Of a stretch of 64,000 nucleotides of DNA, positions 63,013 through 64,000 are shown piece by piece. The notes under the pieces were generated by a model. It searched no databases. It was not told where the DNA came from and saw only the letters and a list, made by a program, of their open reading frames with translations. The first letter of the stretch is position 1. Each line of letters opens with the position of its first letter. The stretch comes from an uncultured Williamsia sp. (lineage in GTDB: Bacteria > Actinomycetota > Actinomycetes > Mycobacteriales > Mycobacteriaceae), in NCBI RefSeq assembly GCF_947494875.1, contig NZ_CANLWM010000010.1:1-64000 (forward strand), in the 5' to 3' direction. Made by a program: the position numbers and the translations under genes.

Positions 63013-64000
63013 TGACCGACGTGGACTACGGCGACGTCCTCACCGCCGACGACCGTGAGTTCCGCACGGAGGTCCGAGATTTCCTGTCGCGGGCGCTCAC
63101 CGACGACGTCTCACTGCGCGGCGTGGACGAGTCGACACGGTTGGCGCGGATGCGACTGTGGCAGAGCCGACTCGCCGAGGCCGGTCTCGCCGCGATCTCC
63201 TGGCCGGTCGAGTTCGGCGGCCGTGCGGCCTCGCCCGTCCGTCAGTTGATCTTCTCGGCCGAGATGGCCGCCGCGGGGGCGCCCGAGCCGATCAACCGGA
63301 GCGCGATCAACCAGCTGGGGCCCACCATCATCCAGTGGGGCAGCGACGACCAGCGCACACACGTGCTGCCCCGCATCCTGAGCGCCGAGGACGTCTGGTG
63401 CCAGGGGTTCAGCGAACCCGGTGCGGGCAGCGATCTCGCGTCGTTGCGCACGCGCGCCCGCATCGAGGGCGACGAGCTGGTGATCTCCGGCCAGAAGGTG
63501 TGGACGTCGAAGGCGCACTACGCCGATCGCATCTACGTCCTGGCGCGCACCGATCCCGACGCCGACCGGCACAAGGGCATCAGCTACATCCTCGTCGACC
63601 TCGACTCCCCCGGCATCACCCGTCGGCCCATCCGTCAGATCACGGGCGGTGCGGAGTTCAGCGAGATGTTCTTCGACGACGTCCGTGTGCCGCTCGCGAA
63701 CGTGGTGGGGCCCCTGCACGGCGGGTGGACGGTGGCCAAGTCGACGCTCGGGTACGAGCGTGTCGGGCAGAGCCGCACGCACCGCATCGAGCGGCGCCTG
63801 GCCACCCTCACCCGGCTCCTCGAGGACGACACGATCCCGGCGGGATTCGACGACGACGCCGTCGCCGACCGGATGGTCGGGTTCGCGGCCCGGGTGGAGG
63901 CCCTCCGGCAGATCGTCGCCGAGGCGACGGCCGCCGGTGTCCGCGGCGACACCCCCGGTCCGGAGGCGTCGCTGTCCAAGCTGCTGACGTCCGAGGTGGA
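63013..64000 (+). CDS. Acyl-CoA dehydrogenase, 3' end outside the window
   Basis: The visible 329 codons include GFSEPGAGSDLASLR and SGQKVWTSKAH (FAD/substrate segments), GGAEFSEMFFDDVRVP and GYERVGQSRTHRIERR. Together they place it with the larger acyl-CoA dehydrogenases used in side-chain or branched-acid degradation (FadE-type), often heteromeric. ATG at 63013 follows GGAGGAGTTGTC. Upstream, 62906-63012, is an AT-richer stretch that may hold its promoter. The catalytic-base region near the C-terminus is not visible. Confidence 0.9.

Overview
The window comes from a very GC-rich, mycolic-acid-making actinobacterium (order Mycobacteriales; a Gordonia-like genus is my best guess, from general character only). 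Evidence: two secreted antigen-85-type mycolyltransferases, the long-chain acyl-CoA carboxylase genes accA3, accE5 and accD5, frequent GTG starts and 4-nt stop/start overlaps, and a gene order that follows the M. tuberculosis block Rv3285 to Rv3274c (accA3, sufE-like, sseA, maf, accE5, accD5, birA, PH-domain protein, GtrA, purK, purE, fadE25).

Layout. 1-905: nested insertion sequences; the left end of an IS3-family element has cut an IS30-family transposase. 980-7207 (minus): mycolyltransferase, small GNAT-like protein, accA3, a PapA-type acyltransferase, sufE-like, sseA. 7337-30835: a ~23.5 kb island inserted between sseA and maf, which adjoin in M. tuberculosis. It holds six PapA-type acyltransferases arranged as two copies of an A-B-C triplet, four smaller WS/DGAT-like acyltransferases, two GT1 and one GT2 glycosyltransferases, two DrrA/DrrB-type ABC exporters and a second mycolyltransferase. 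There is no polyketide synthase, FadD or MmpL. I read it as machinery for building, multiply acylating, exporting and perhaps mycoloylating a cell-envelope glycolipid that I cannot match to a known one. It is the best candidate here for an undescribed system.

30809-42416: the core block resumes (maf, accE5, accD5, birA, membrane protein, PH-domain protein, a two-component system, GtrA, purK, purE, a dienelactone hydrolase, fadE25), with a 26-bp tandem repeat array between purE and the hydrolase.

42531-53036: acyl-CoA catabolism. A minus-strand operon (49112-43339) encodes acyl-CoA dehydrogenase, thiolase, MaoC hydratase, a family III CoA-transferase resembling mesaconyl-CoA C1-C4 transferase, an HTD2/mesaconyl-C4-CoA-hydratase-like protein and a CitE-like lyase. 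The last three could turn mesaconyl-CoA into citramalyl-CoA and then acetyl-CoA plus pyruvate. A second acyl-CoA dehydrogenase, a FabG-like reductase and two LysR regulators follow; the LysR genes overlap tail to tail by 106 bp across a hairpin.

53142-64000: a second catabolic region with two TetR regulators, two AMP-forming acyl-CoA ligases, flavin reductase, SDR, MaoC hydratase, a luciferase-like monooxygenase, an Ltp/DUF35 pair of the retro-aldolase type, a SnoaL-like protein and an acyl-CoA dehydrogenase that runs off the window. Its substrate cannot be named from sequence alone.
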